A stretch of 64,000 nt of DNA from Paenarthrobacter ureafaciens (GCF_004028095.1 NZ_SBHM01000007.1:124001-188000); one strand, 5' to 3'; shown: positions 8,229 to 17,120, counted from the first letter of the stretch. Notes: generated by a model from the sequence alone, not told the origin. Made by a program: numbers and translations.

Positions 8229-9254
8229 ATGAAAATTGGCATTCTTACCAGCGGCGGCGACTGCCCCGGCCTCAACGCAGTGATCCGTGGAGCGGTCCTC
8301 AAAGGCATCGCAATCCACGGCCAGGAGTTCGTGGGCTTCCGGGACGGCTGGCGTGGTGTGGTGGAAGGTGACGTCATTGACATCCCCCGCACCATGGTCC
8401 GCGGTATCGCCAAGCAGGGCGGCACCATCCTGGGCACTTCCCGCACCAACCCCTTCGAGAACGGCGGCGGTCCGGAGGTCATCAAGGCCCACATGGAACG
8501 GCTGGGCATCGATGCCATCATCGCGATCGGCGGCGAGGGCACCCTGGCAGCAGCCAAACGCCTCACTGACGCCGGTTTGAAGATCGTCGGCGTCCCGAAG
8601 ACCGTGGATAACGATCTCGACGCGACGGACTACACCTTTGGTTTCGACACTGCCGTGGAAATCGCCACGGAGGCGATCGACCGCCTGCGCACCACGGGTG
8701 AATCCCACCACCGCTGCATGATTGCGGAAGTGATGGGCCGCCACGTTGGCTGGATTGCCCTCCACTCCGGCATGGCGTCCGGCGCCCACGCCATCCTTAT
8801 CCCCGAACAGAAGGTGAGCATCGAACAGATCGCCGAGTGGGTCCAACTGGCCCATGACCGCGGTCGCGCACCTTTGGTGGTGGTGGCGGAAGGGTTCGTG
8901 CCCGATCACATGGAATCCCCGCACTCCGAACGCGGCTTGGATACCTTTGGCCGTCCCCGGCTGGGAGGCATCGCGGACCAGCTGGCACCCGAGCTCGAGG
9001 CGCGCACGGGCATCGAGACCCGTGCGACCATCCTCGGCCACATCCAGCGCGGCGGCGTTCCCACCGCTTATGACCGCGTCCTCGCCACGCGCCTGGGCAT
9101 GGCAGCGATCGACTCCGTGGTGGACGGCCGCTGGGGAACCATGGTTGCGCTCAAGGGCACGGACATCTCCCATGTTGGTTTTGAGGAAGCCCTCGGCAAG
9201 CTCAAGACCGTGCCGCAGCACCGCTACGACGAAGCGTCAGTGTTGTTTGGTTAG
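8229..9254 (+). CDS. pfkA: 6-phosphofructokinase
   Basis: Glycolytic phosphorylation of fructose 6-phosphate in the cytoplasm. The 341-residue protein has the family landmarks LTSGGDCPGLNAVIRG, GGEGTLAAAK (101-110) and the catalytic PKTVDNDLDATDYTFGFDTA. Position 104 is Gly, as in ATP-dependent enzymes, while position 124 is Lys, which is usual in pyrophosphate enzymes. The Gly104/Lys124 pairing is known from actinobacterial ATP-PFKs, so ATP is the more likely donor. It is apparently monocistronic, with its own upstream promoter region. Confidence 0.95.
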   Translation: MKIGILTSGGDCPGLNAVIRGAVLKGIAIHGQEFVGFRDGWRGVVEGDVIDIPRTMVRGIAKQGGTILGTSRTNPFENGGGPEVIKAHMERLGIDAIIAIGGEGTLAAAKRLTDAGLKIVGVPKTVDNDLDATDYTFGFDTAVEIATEAIDRLRTTGESHHRCMIAEVMGRHVGWIALHSGMASGAHAILIPEQKVSIEQIAEWVQLAHDRGRAPLVVVAEGFVPDHMESPHSERGLDTFGRPRLGGIADQLAPELEARTGIETRATILGHIQRGGVPTAYDRVLATRLGMAAIDSVVDGRWGTMVALKGTDISHVGFEEALGKLKTVPQHRYDEASVLFG

Positions 9255-9271
9255 TCGGCTAGGCTGAACCC

Positions 9272-10021
9272 ATGACCCTTGAGCCCACGTCCGCTGCCAT
9301 TATCCAGCTGGCGTGGGCTCGCCATTTGGGGCTTGGTGACCACTCCTTTGCGGACGCCTCAGCCCGCGTCGCAGCAGCCTCCGCGGATCCCGGCGATCCC
9401 GCGTACAGGATTTCCAAGGCGGACGAATCGGCACGATCCGTGGTTTTCCTGCGCTTGTTCGGCGTATCGGCCCTGGTAGGGCCGCAATGGGCGCTCGACG
9501 CGGCGGCGGACATTCCCGACGTCGACCTCGCCCAGCACGTCACCCTGCTGACCCTGACGCGCTCCCACGGAGGACACGGTTTGGGTTCCTCCGCCCTCTT
9601 TTTCGCCGACGACCTTCCCTTGAAACAACCGGGCGAGGACGTGACCGTTTCCCGGGGCAATCCGGAAGCGATCGGACTGGAACAGCTGTGTCCTCCCGAT
9701 GACGTCAACGAGGTAGGGCTGCAGACCTTGGAACACCGATTCACCATCATGCACCCGGATGCGGAAAGCCCGGTGCCTTTGGCGTGCGGAGCCTATTCCG
9801 AATGGGAAGGGCTCCTTGCCAATATGGGTGTTTTGGTTGCCCCTGAATGGCGGCGCCGGGGCCTCGGTACGCTTGCTGCCTCGATTGCCGCGCACGAGGC
9901 CCTGGCCGCCGGCCTGACGCTCCAGTGGAAGGCGGATGTCAGCAACAGCGGCGCGCTTGCCATGGCACGCAGCATCGGCTTTACCACCGGCGGGCTCCAC
10001 GCGGGCGTCCTGCTCGCGTAG
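9272..10021 (+). CDS. GNAT-family N-acetyltransferase
   Basis: A 249-residue protein whose C-terminal half carries the GNAT fold: VAPEWRRRGLGTLAASIAAHEALAAG is the acetyl-CoA pyrophosphate loop (R/Q-x-x-G-x-G/A type), followed by LQWKADVSNSGALAMARSIGF, a typical beta-5/alpha-5 region. The N-terminal half is less conserved and may bind substrate. TAGGCT at 9260-9265 lies six bases before the ATG with no ribosome site, suggesting a leaderless mRNA. The substrate is unknown. Confidence 0.88.
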   Translation: MTLEPTSAAIIQLAWARHLGLGDHSFADASARVAAASADPGDPAYRISKADESARSVVFLRLFGVSALVGPQWALDAAADIPDVDLAQHVTLLTLTRSHGGHGLGSSALFFADDLPLKQPGEDVTVSRGNPEAIGLEQLCPPDDVNEVGLQTLEHRFTIMHPDAESPVPLACGAYSEWEGLLANMGVLVAPEWRRRGLGTLAASIAAHEALAAGLTLQWKADVSNSGALAMARSIGFTTGGLHAGVLLA

Positions 10022-10033
10022 GGCCCTGCCCGT

Positions 10034-11554
10034 TTACTTGCTGGACCGCTCCGCAGCCTGCCCCTCAGGGACCGGTGCTCCCCCGCCCCAGCCGTCCACC
10101 GATTTCGGCTTGGCATAGAAGGCAGCCAACACTGCTCCCACCAGGACGGCGATTGCCGGCAACAGCGTCGACTGGCTCATCGCCGTCGAGAATCCTGCAT
10201 GCAGGGCCTCCGGAAGTGCCCCGGACATGGATGCCTCATTGACCGGTGCCCCCGCCCCGCTGGACGGCAGCTCTGCAGCAAGGCGCGCCTGGATCAGCGC
10301 CGCGACGGCGGCCGACCCCAGGACCGCACCGATCTGGCGGGTGGTATTGAAGACGCCGGAACCCGCTCCCGCCTGGCGCGGCGGAAGGTTACGGGTGGTG
10401 GCATTGGAGATCGGCCCCCACATGAAGGCGTTCGCTACACCCTGCAAGGCGCTGGGAAGCAGGAAGACCCAGATCGGAGTGTCCGGTGTCAGCAAGGCAG
10501 CGGTCCAGAAAAGTGCGGCGGACAGGCAGACCAAGCCGAACACGGCGAACCAGCGGGGATTGGCACGGTCGATCAGCTTTCCCACGAACGGCGCGAGCCC
10601 ACCCGAAATAACAGCCATCGGGATCATCAGGAGGGCCGACTGCGTTGGCGTCAGCCCACGGACCACCTGGTAGTAGAAGATGGTGGGCAGGGGAAACGCG
10701 GTAACCGTGAAGCCGACGGCCATGATGGTGCTGTTTCCAAGGGAGAAGTTCCGGTCGCGGAACAGGCCCAGGGGCAGCAACGGTTCACCGCCGCGACGTT
10801 CAAGTATCTGTTGCCAGACGACGAACAGCGCCAGCACCACCACACCGGCAATGATCAGGCCCCAGACACTGACGACGCCGTTGATGGTGCCCCAATCGTA
10901 GGTTTGGCCTTCCTGGATGCCAAAGACGAGCAGGAACATGCCGGCCGCGGACAACACCACGCCCGGGATATCGAACTTGTGGGTGTGGGTGGTCAGCGTC
11001 GGGACGAAGCGGGTGACCAGGATGAAGGCAACGACGCCGATGGGCACGTTGACAAAGAAGATCCACTCCCAGCCGAGGCCGTCCACCAGGACGCCGCCGA
11101 GGATCGGTCCCACCAACACGGCCATGCCCGCGGTGGCTCCCCACAGTCCCATGGCCGCGCCGCGGCGGTCAGGCGGGAAGATCCGGGTGATGACGGCCAT
11201 GGTCTGCGGCGTCATCATGGCAGCGCCCAGTCCCTGGACGGCGCGGGCGGCGATGAGCATGCCGATGTCCTGCGAGAATCCGCACCACAGCGATGCCAGG
11301 GTGAAGACAACCAGACCTATCAGGTACAGGTTCTTTGGACCGAAGCGGTCACCCATCCTGCCGGTGATCAGCAACGGCACTGCATAGGCCAGGAGGTAGG
11401 CGCTGGTTACCCAGATGACCGCATTGATGTCAGTATTGAGACCCTCCATGATCCGGGGGTTGGCGACCGACACGATGGTGGTGTCGATCAGGATCATGAA
11501 GAATCCCACCACGAGTGACCACAGGGCCGGCCACGGCTTAGCTACGTTTTCCAA
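10034..11554 (-). CDS. MFS drug exporter, DHA2 (14-helix) type
   Basis: A 506-residue inner-membrane drug:proton antiporter. It shows the DHA2 pattern: first helix LWSLVVGFFMILIDTTIVSVANP, motif A GRMGDRFGPKNLYLIG, and motif C GMAVLVGPILGGVLVDGLGWEWIFFVN. The start is TTG at 11554 (LENVAKPWPALW), with AAAGGA upstream; a longer frame would run into the upstream regulator gene. It overlaps the end of the PadR gene by 17 bases, so the two form an operon and PadR probably represses this exporter. Substrate unknown. Confidence 0.9.
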   Translation of the reverse strand: MENVAKPWPALWSLVVGFFMILIDTTIVSVANPRIMEGLNTDINAVIWVTSAYLLAYAVPLLITGRMGDRFGPKNLYLIGLVVFTLASLWCGFSQDIGMLIAARAVQGLGAAMMTPQTMAVITRIFPPDRRGAAMGLWGATAGMAVLVGPILGGVLVDGLGWEWIFFVNVPIGVVAFILVTRFVPTLTTHTHKFDIPGVVLSAAGMFLLVFGIQEGQTYDWGTINGVVSVWGLIIAGVVVLALFVVWQQILERRGGEPLLPLGLFRDRNFSLGNSTIMAVGFTVTAFPLPTIFYYQVVRGLTPTQSALLMIPMAVISGGLAPFVGKLIDRANPRWFAVFGLVCLSAALFWTAALLTPDTPIWVFLLPSALQGVANAFMWGPISNATTRNLPPRQAGAGSGVFNTTRQIGAVLGSAAVAALIQARLAAELPSSGAGAPVNEASMSGALPEALHAGFSTAMSQSTLLPAIAVLVGAVLAAFYAKPKSVDGWGGGAPVPEGQAAERSSK

Positions 11555-12167
11555 GGGATTCCTTTGGTTTGTTGGAAAGTTCGGACGGGGTTGCTTGGGG
11601 GTCGTCCCAAGGCAGCTCACCACTGCGCAACTCCCGTAGGAGCCCGTGGATCCACGAGATCTCCGTTCGAAGCATTTGTTGTTGATACATGACATCGATC
11701 CAGTACTTGCGATCGAGGCCTTTGGCTGTGACAACCCGCTCAGCATGCAGGAGGAAATCCAGGCCGGCCTGGAGCGCGTCCACCCGCTGGCCAAGAAGTT
11801 CGATGACGGCCTCGGCGGGGAGGTGGTGCGCCTCGGCAATGGCGTGCGGAAAGACCGGGTATTCGTTGACGGGTTTCGCCAGCATCTCCCGGAGGCGCAC
11901 ATCGAGCGCCTCGTGCCCGGCCGCCGAGATCCTGTAAGTAGTCCGCTCAGGGCGGTTCCCCTCGCGGTCGGTCCCGACGGCCTCCACCAAACCGGCCTCC
12001 TCCAAGCGCCGGACAGCGTGATAGAGCGTGCCGGGGCGCACCTTCACCAGCCGGTCCTCATGGCGGGCCATCAACACCTGGTACATCTCATAGGGGTGCA
12101 TGGGCCCCTCGGCGAGCAACGCCAGGGACGCGACGCCCAGCGCTGTCAGTTTCCCGGACTGGACCAT
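11538..12167 (-). CDS. PadR-family transcriptional regulator
   Basis: A 209-residue repressor with an N-terminal winged helix (about 5-85: LGVASLALLAEGPMHPYEMYQVL, then GTLYHAVRRLEEAGLVEAV) and a C-terminal helical dimerisation domain (Vir_C/PadR_C type) rich in Leu and Glu. The ATG at 12167 has a strong AAAGGAGG seven bases upstream, which rules out the longer in-frame extension. It is first in the operon with the MFS exporter and just downstream of a clear inverted repeat, so autoregulation with ligand-triggered induction of the exporter is likely. Confidence 0.92.
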   Translation of the reverse strand: MVQSGKLTALGVASLALLAEGPMHPYEMYQVLMARHEDRLVKVRPGTLYHAVRRLEEAGLVEAVGTDREGNRPERTTYRISAAGHEALDVRLREMLAKPVNEYPVFPHAIAEAHHLPAEAVIELLGQRVDALQAGLDFLLHAERVVTAKGLDRKYWIDVMYQQQMLRTEISWIHGLLRELRSGELPWDDPQATPSELSNKPKESLGKRS

Positions 12168-12198
12168 CGTGACGCCCTCCTTTGAATACGCCTGTGCC

Positions 12199-12232
12199 AA
12201 TACTCCATGGCAATTATTCCACGTGGAGTATT
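12199..12232 (-). promoter_or_regulatory. Probable PadR operator
   Basis: AATACTCCA (12199-12207) and its exact complement TGGAGTATT (12224-12232) are separated by 16 bases, 32 bases upstream of the padR start. Position and symmetry fit the binding site of the adjacent PadR repressor overlapping its own promoter. Confidence 0.65.
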
Positions 12233-12240
12233 GCGCTACC

Positions 12241-12271
12241 AAAAAACCCTGTTGCTTGGGGCAACAGGGTT
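12241..12271 (-). terminator. Rho-independent terminator of the ygfZ-ankyrin unit
   Basis: An 11-bp perfect stem (12245-12255 with 12261-12271), a 5-base loop and a six-T run on the minus strand. It lies 17 bases beyond the ankyrin gene stop and upstream of the PadR promoter. Confidence 0.92.
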
Positions 12272-12287
12272 ATCGGTCGATCAGGCC

Positions 12288-12710
12288 CTAGCCCAGAAGC
12301 TCCAGAATCTCCGTCCGGGCAAACATCTTGGCCGCGCCCCGGGCACTCGGCGTTCCGGAGTCCGGGTCCGCTCCAGCGTCAAGCAGGGCCCGGGCAACGC
12401 CGGTATAGCCCTTGAAGACAGCTCCGGCGAGCGGGGTCTGGCCACGGTCGTTGGCCGAATTGACGTCTGCGCCGTGGTGAACCAGGAGTTGAACCGTCTC
12501 CTCGTGCCCGTGATAGGCCGCAAGCATCAGCAAGGAGTCTCCGGCGGCATTGGTCAGGGTTGCAGGAGCACCAGCATCGAGATAGCCGCGCAGCAACGCG
12601 GAATTTCCTTCCCGGGCTGCGTCGAAAAGCGTGTGTGCCAGTGCCACTGCTTCATCGTCGGCCTCGCTGGAGGGCTGGGCTGCGGCGTCGTGGCCGGTGG
12701 GCTGGGTCAT
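12288..12710 (-). CDS. Ankyrin-repeat protein
   Basis: A 140-residue cytoplasmic protein made mostly of ankyrin repeats (about 33-130): AAREGNSALLRGYLDAGAP, DSLLMLAAYHGHEETVQLLV, GQTPLAGAVFKGYTGVARAL. The acidic N-terminus is not repeat-like. Its start overlaps the ygfZ stop by four bases, so the two are translationally coupled. It is likely a protein-binding accessory; the partner is unknown. Confidence 0.92.
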   Translation of the reverse strand: MTQPTGHDAAAQPSSEADDEAVALAHTLFDAAREGNSALLRGYLDAGAPATLTNAAGDSLLMLAAYHGHEETVQLLVHHGADVNSANDRGQTPLAGAVFKGYTGVARALLDAGADPDSGTPSARGAAKMFARTEILELLG

Positions 12711-13792
12711 CTGTGGGGTCCCTTCAGGAATCCGGTCTGGCGCCCGACTACCTGTCCGGCGTCGGGGGCGACGATCACTTCCTGGGCCGCGACGTACGGC
12801 TCGTCGCCATCCATCACCGTCAACGGTTCGCTTGCCGAAACCGAGCGCTTGATCACTGCCAGCGCTACGGGGCCCATTTCGAAGTGCTGCGCCACCGATG
12901 TCAGCGTACCCACCTTGCGGTCACCGGCAAATACAACACTGCCGACGGCAGGAAGGGTGTGCTGCGAACCGTCCAACTGAAGGAAGACGAGGCGCCGCGG
13001 CGGGTGGCCAAGGTTGTGGACCCGCGCAATGGTTTCCTGGCCCTTGTAGCAGCCCTTGTTCAAGTGGACCGAAGTACGGATCAGGTCCAGTTCGTGGGGA
13101 ATCGTCTTGTCATCCGTCTCCGCCCCGAGGCGTGGACGCCACGCCGCGATGCGCAGCGCATTTGCAGCCATGGCGCCAGCCAAAGGCAGGCCCTCCACGG
13201 CGGACTCGAGTTCGGCGGCCGGGACAAGATATTCGAACCACGGACGTTCCAGGCCGGGATGCGACTCCTCCGGGACCAGGCTGTACGAGTAGCCGCCCGG
13301 GCCCACGTGCGGCCAGGGGTCCTCCCATACCAACCGCCCGGACAGCCGCTCCACCGGCTTGGTGGAGCCGATCACCGCCCATTGCTCCGAAACATCGGCG
13401 ATTTCCACGCGAAGCATGAACTTCATCTTGTTCAGCCACTCCGCCAACGGGGCGGCCTCGGCCGTTTCGACGATCAGCCAGGTGGTGCCGCCGTCGTCGA
13501 TAACCCGCGCATCGAATTCGATGCGCCCTTGGACGCTCAGCAGGAGGAGTTCACTGGCAACCTGCGGTTGCAAATTGGTCAACTGTTGCGAAGACAAAGT
13601 GTTGAGCCAGCTCAGCCGATCGGGTCCGGTCACGGTCACCACACCGCGGTGGGAAAGATCGACGACGGCGGTACCGTTTGCCAGGGCGCGCTGCTCGCGC
13701 AACGGCTCGCCATAATGGGCCGCGACGCCGGCATCCAGTCCGGTATCCTCGACGGCTCCAGGGCGCGACAGCAGAGGGCTCTTGTATGTCAT
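12707..13792 (-). CDS. ygfZ: Folate-binding protein YgfZ (GcvT-like)
   Basis: YgfZ-family proteins use a tetrahydrofolate-binding GcvT fold to help repair or assemble Fe-S enzymes. The signature is clear: LNKGCYKGQETIARVHNLG contains the conserved K-G-C-Y-x-G-Q-E with its essential cysteine. The N-terminal folate-binding region reads ANGTAVVDLSHRGVVTVTGPDRLSWLN. I start at ATG 13792 (MTYKSPLLSRPGA), where family similarity begins; an in-frame GTG at 13843 would add 17 residues without a ribosome site. It is coupled to the ankyrin gene. Confidence 0.92.
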   Translation of the reverse strand: MTYKSPLLSRPGAVEDTGLDAGVAAHYGEPLREQRALANGTAVVDLSHRGVVTVTGPDRLSWLNTLSSQQLTNLQPQVASELLLLSVQGRIEFDARVIDDGGTTWLIVETAEAAPLAEWLNKMKFMLRVEIADVSEQWAVIGSTKPVERLSGRLVWEDPWPHVGPGGYSYSLVPEESHPGLERPWFEYLVPAAELESAVEGLPLAGAMAANALRIAAWRPRLGAETDDKTIPHELDLIRTSVHLNKGCYKGQETIARVHNLGHPPRRLVFLQLDGSQHTLPAVGSVVFAGDRKVGTLTSVAQHFEMGPVALAVIKRSVSASEPLTVMDGDEPYVAAQEVIVAPDAGQVVGRQTGFLKGPHR

Positions 13793-13855
13793 ATGAAGTA
13801 GAAGTCCTTCAGGTTCGGGGGTATTCCCCACGGACGTTGGCACAGGGTATGCCGG

Positions 13856-14578
13856 TCATCGATATTCGGGGTTCTCGAAGTCAAAGCGGGTGCCGGCCTT
13901 CCACTCTTCCGGAAGATTGCCATAGGCAGGAATACCTCCGGCGTCCCTCAACAGTTTGGCCATGTGGAGCAGGTTCCACGTCATGAAGGTGGTGTTCCTG
14001 TTGGTGAAATCACTCTCCGGCCCGCCGGACCCTTCATCCAGATAGCTGGGCCCCGGCCCCACCGGTCCGATCCAGCCCGCGTCAGCTTGCGGCGGGATGG
14101 TAAAGCCGATGTGTTGGAGGCTGTACAGGACGTTCATGGAGCAATGCTTGATGCCGTCCTCGTTGCCGGTAATGAGGCAGCCGCCCACCTTGGGGTAGAA
14201 CGCCCACTGTCCCTTGCCGTTGAGCTGGCCCGAGTGTGCGTAGAGCCGCTCGATCAGCTTCTTGGTCTGGGACGAGTTGTCGCCAAGCCAGATGGGGCCC
14301 GCCACCACGACGATGTCTGCCTCGGCGACCGCCGGATAGATCTCCGGCCATTCGTCGTGCTCCCAACCGTGTTCGCGCATGTCCGGGTGGACACCGCTGG
14401 CGATGTCGTGGTCCACGATGCGGATGAGCTGCGTGGCAACGCCCTGCTTCTCCATGATGTCCCGGCTGATCCGGATCAGGCCGTCGGTATTGCTGACCTG
14501 CGGTGAGGGCTTCAAGGTTCCGTTGAAGAACACGGCTTTGAGGCCCTCATAGCCACCGGGCTTGAGGCTGCTGTTCAC
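13856..14578 (-). CDS. Flavodoxin-fold NAD(P)H-dependent oxidoreductase
   Basis: A 240-residue protein of the NADPH-dependent FMN reductase/flavodoxin-like family. The FMN-phosphate loop reads VFFNGTLKPSPQVSNTDGLI, and the second flavin loop is VVVAGPIWLGDNSSQTKKLIERL. GCLITGNEDGIKHCSMNVLYSL matches the third conserved region. It starts at GTG with AGGAG six bases upstream. The electron acceptor is not predictable from sequence. It stands in the minus-strand run with YgfZ and the nitrobindin-like gene. Confidence 0.88.
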   Translation of the reverse strand: MNSSLKPGGYEGLKAVFFNGTLKPSPQVSNTDGLIRISRDIMEKQGVATQLIRIVDHDIASGVHPDMREHGWEHDEWPEIYPAVAEADIVVVAGPIWLGDNSSQTKKLIERLYAHSGQLNGKGQWAFYPKVGGCLITGNEDGIKHCSMNVLYSLQHIGFTIPPQADAGWIGPVGPGPSYLDEGSGGPESDFTNRNTTFMTWNLLHMAKLLRDAGGIPAYGNLPEEWKAGTRFDFENPEYR

Positions 14579-14633
14579 TAACTGCTCCTTTTGCTTGTGC
14601 TGATGGAACGTTCAGTGAAGGCTCGCGCCGGGG

Positions 14634-15233
14634 TCAGGACACCTTATGGAGGAATGCCGAGGCGTGGGCTTCAAGGGCTTTTCCGTTGGCAGCTACATCC
14701 CAGCGCCAGAGGAGGTTGCCGTCAACGAGGCCGAAGATGCGGGTTGCCGCCGTGTATTCCTTGGAGTGGCCGCCGCGCATCACCATGTCCGTGGTGAGCT
14801 GGATCTGCGGCCCTTTGATTTGGCCGTAGTACAACTCGGTAATTCCACCTGGGTGCGAAATGGAGACGGCGAGATCGAACCCGCCGTCCTTGTTGCGGCG
14901 TTCTTCAACATCGTCAGCGGTCTTGAGCACGGGCACGATGTCCGCGGGAATCAGCCCGGGACCGCCGTCGCCTTCCTGGAGTTTGCGCTCCAAAGCCCAG
15001 AAGCCGGTCTCCACGGTCAGCGGGCGCAACTTTGCGCCGGCGTCATCGCTGATCCAGCTCTCAGCCCGGTACTGCAGGTAGGGCAGCCCGTTGTGGGTGA
15101 AGGATACGTGCTGGACGAAATGCTCCGAGTCCTCGTCCCCGGTGCCAAGGCGGCCGCGTCCTTCCCACTCGCCAATGAGCCAGGAAAGGGGAACAAGTTC
15201 AGGGGTCAGGTCGGTCGGGATCTCAATAGGCAC
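14634..15233 (-). CDS. Nitrobindin-like (FABP-family) heme-binding protein
   Basis: A 199-residue predicted ten-strand beta-barrel of the nitrobindin/THAP4 family. The defining GxWxGxG motif is present as LIGEWEGRGRLG near residue 21, and the conserved barrel strands FVQHVSFTHNGLPYLQYRAE and VETGFWAL follow. Family members bind ferric heme through a C-terminal histidine; candidate residues here are in the TDMVMRGGHSKEYTAATRIFG and LEAHASAFLHK segments. Start is GTG. Role is probably in nitric-oxide or peroxynitrite chemistry, inferred from the family only. Confidence 0.85.
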   Translation of the reverse strand: MPIEIPTDLTPELVPLSWLIGEWEGRGRLGTGDEDSEHFVQHVSFTHNGLPYLQYRAESWISDDAGAKLRPLTVETGFWALERKLQEGDGGPGLIPADIVPVLKTADDVEERRNKDGGFDLAVSISHPGGITELYYGQIKGPQIQLTTDMVMRGGHSKEYTAATRIFGLVDGNLLWRWDVAANGKALEAHASAFLHKVS

Positions 15234-15269
15234 AACGACTACCTCAGTTGGACTGCGGGGAGGGACAGG

Positions 15270-15383
15270 CTACTTCTGGCCCTTGAAAAGACGGTAAACG
15301 ACGAAACCAGCGAACCAGGCCATGGCGATGCTGGCAATGCCGAGGAGGACAAGGAAGAAGATTTCAAATGCGAGAACAGACAT
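15270..15383 (-). CDS. 37-residue single-span membrane protein
   Basis: A very short gene. The peptide begins MSVLAFEIFFLVLLGIASIA, continues as one membrane helix through MAWFAGFVVYR and ends with the basic tail LFKGQK. It lies between the nitrobindin-like gene and the next minus-strand membrane gene with small spacings (36 and 16 bases), in codon usage like its neighbours. The hydrophobic helix and basic C-terminus make a chance frame unlikely. No function can be assigned. Confidence 0.7.
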   Translation of the reverse strand: MSVLAFEIFFLVLLGIASIAMAWFAGFVVYRLFKGQK

Positions 15384-15399
15384 GATGCCATCCTAACCG

Positions 15400-16134
15400 T
15401 TAGTAGATGAGTAGTTTGTCTATGAAGTACGCCAGGGTTCCGATCGCCCACACGGGCGCAACGCCCATGCCCAGCGCCGCCGGCAGAGTCAGGCGTCCGC
15501 GCCGCAACGTGACCATTCGCCGGAAGCAGACCAGCACCGAGCCCGTCGCCACGCCCACCAAAGCAGCAGGAAGAACCGCGATATCCGAGAAAACCAGGCC
15601 GGCCAGGGGCGCCATGAGTCCGGCCATGACGATGCCCAGGGGTGCGACGATGCGGTCCGGCCACCTGATGATCCCCACCAGCAACGCCACGGCGGCGGAG
15701 AGCCCGGCCACGAGGACCATCTCTTTGACGCCGTTGAACCTTGCTCCGGCGATCCACCCCGCACCAAGGCAGTTGAGCAAAACACCCGCGCTGCAGCCCA
15801 GGGTGGACTCAAGGCGTTGGGCCTGCCCTGTCCCCCTGACGAGCTGGATGATGAAAACCGCCATGACGCCCAACGCGATGAAAGCCGGTGTGCCGTCAAG
15901 GAAACCCGGGGCGGGAAGGTAGGCCGCGGTGACGGCCGAGCCTGCACCGGCCAGGCCGATGACCGCCGCCAGCGTTTTCTTGGCGGGCACGGCCAGGAAA
16001 TGCGGCCAGCCGAACCCCACAACGGCCGATGCGACGACGCCGACGCCCACCATGGCTTCCCGGGATACGAAGGTGCTGGCCACGATGGCTGCGAGCGCCA
16101 CGAGTCCGAATACCCCGATGCTCCAAGACTTCAC
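15400..16134 (-). CDS. Multi-span membrane protein of unknown function
   Basis: About 244 residues with seven or eight hydrophobic helices and almost no soluble domain; small repeated patterns such as VGVVASAVVGFGWP and VALLVGIIRWPDR suggest a transporter-like or scaffold fold I cannot name. The start is uncertain: GTG 16134 (VKSWSIGVFGL) is preferred because the hydrophobic core begins there, but TTG 16179 is open upstream and has AGGA nearby. The gene reads divergently from glnR. Confidence 0.75.
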   Translation of the reverse strand: MKSWSIGVFGLVALAAIVASTFVSREAMVGVGVVASAVVGFGWPHFLAVPAKKTLAAVIGLAGAGSAVTAAYLPAPGFLDGTPAFIALGVMAVFIIQLVRGTGQAQRLESTLGCSAGVLLNCLGAGWIAGARFNGVKEMVLVAGLSAAVALLVGIIRWPDRIVAPLGIVMAGLMAPLAGLVFSDIAVLPAALVGVATGSVLVCFRRMVTLRRGRLTLPAALGMGVAPVWAIGTLAYFIDKLLIY

Positions 16135-16395
16135 TGTGTGCCCGACCTCAATTCGATGCGTCTTACGACCTCTCGACAATCCTGCCTTATGGCGGCCCTA
16201 TATGTCGTAATTCCCGCTTCCGGCCGTCACGAATCCCTGACTGGAAAGGCGCCGGTGGGTATACTCAGACTTCAACGGCGCACTGATTTGCCCTGACCCC
16301 GTTACAACGGCCAGGGGCGGTCTTGCCGCCGTGACCGGCCGGTGAAACTCCGGTTTCGACGCCCGATGATGCGCGCACAGCCCATTGGAGGAACT

Positions 16396-17094
16396 ATGTC
16401 GCACATCCTGCTCCTGACGAACAGCACCGGATCTTCGGTGGACATCCTGCCTGCCTTGGAGTTGCTGAACCACCGCGTGCACATCCTCCCGGCAGAACCT
16501 ACAGCCTTGTTGGAGACGGACCCCACGGACATCGTGTTCCTCGACGCCCGCAAGGACCTTGTGGGCGCACGTTCCCTGACCCAGTTGCTGAAGGCAACCG
16601 GACTGAGCGCTCCCCTGATGCTGATCCTCACGGAGGGCGGCATGGCTGCCGTGTCCTCGGCATGGTCGGTGGATGACATCGTCCTGGATTCTGCCGGCCC
16701 GGCCGAGGTGGAGGCCCGTATCCGCTTGGCCATGGCGCGCGCTGTACCGGGCGAAGAGGAAACCCAAACGGAGATCCGCGCAGCCGGCGTCGTCATTGAT
16801 GAAGCGAGTTACACGGCCCGCGTAGGCGGCCAGCCACTGAACCTGACCTTCAAGGAATTCGAACTCCTCAAGTACCTGGCGCAGCACCCGGGACGCGTTT
16901 TTACCCGCCAGCAGCTGCTGACCGAGGTCTGGGGTTACGACTACTACGGCGGAACGCGGACCGTGGACGTCCACATCCGTCGTCTCCGGGCGAAATTGGG
17001 AGTGGACCACGAGAACCTCATCAGCACGGTCCGCAACGTGGGCTACCGGTTGACCCTGGTGCGGCTTCCGGATGACGAGCTGTCGGAAGCGTAG
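16396..17094 (+). CDS. glnR: GlnR-type OmpR-family global nitrogen regulator
   Basis: An orphan winged-helix regulator of 232 residues. The atypical receiver resembles actinobacterial GlnR closely: [38 protein letters not shown] and [19 protein letters not shown] with [17 protein letters not shown]. Asp50 and Arg52 match residues that stabilise unphosphorylated GlnR dimers in the literature. The C-terminal OmpR DNA-binding domain is complete ([39 protein letters not shown]). No kinase lies nearby, as expected for GlnR. ATG 16396 follows GGAGG; upstream in-frame codons are not used. Known GlnR targets are glnA, amtB and related nitrogen genes. Confidence 0.82.
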   Translation: MSHILLLTNSTGSSVDILPALELLNHRVHILPAEPTALLETDPTDIVFLDARKDLVGARSLTQLLKATGLSAPLMLILTEGGMAAVSSAWSVDDIVLDSAGPAEVEARIRLAMARAVPGEEETQTEIRAAGVVIDEASYTARVGGQPLNLTFKEFELLKYLAQHPGRVFTRQQLLTEVWGYDYYGGTRTVDVHIRRLRAKLGVDHENLISTVRNVGYRLTLVRLPDDELSEA

Positions 17095-17120
17095 GGCTCC
17101 AGGAAACATAAATGCATAGC

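Noticed and set aside
11555..11902. Upstream extension of the MFS exporter gene
   Set aside because: It would run through the PadR coding region; a TTG with a good ribosome site at 11554 starts at the first membrane helix.
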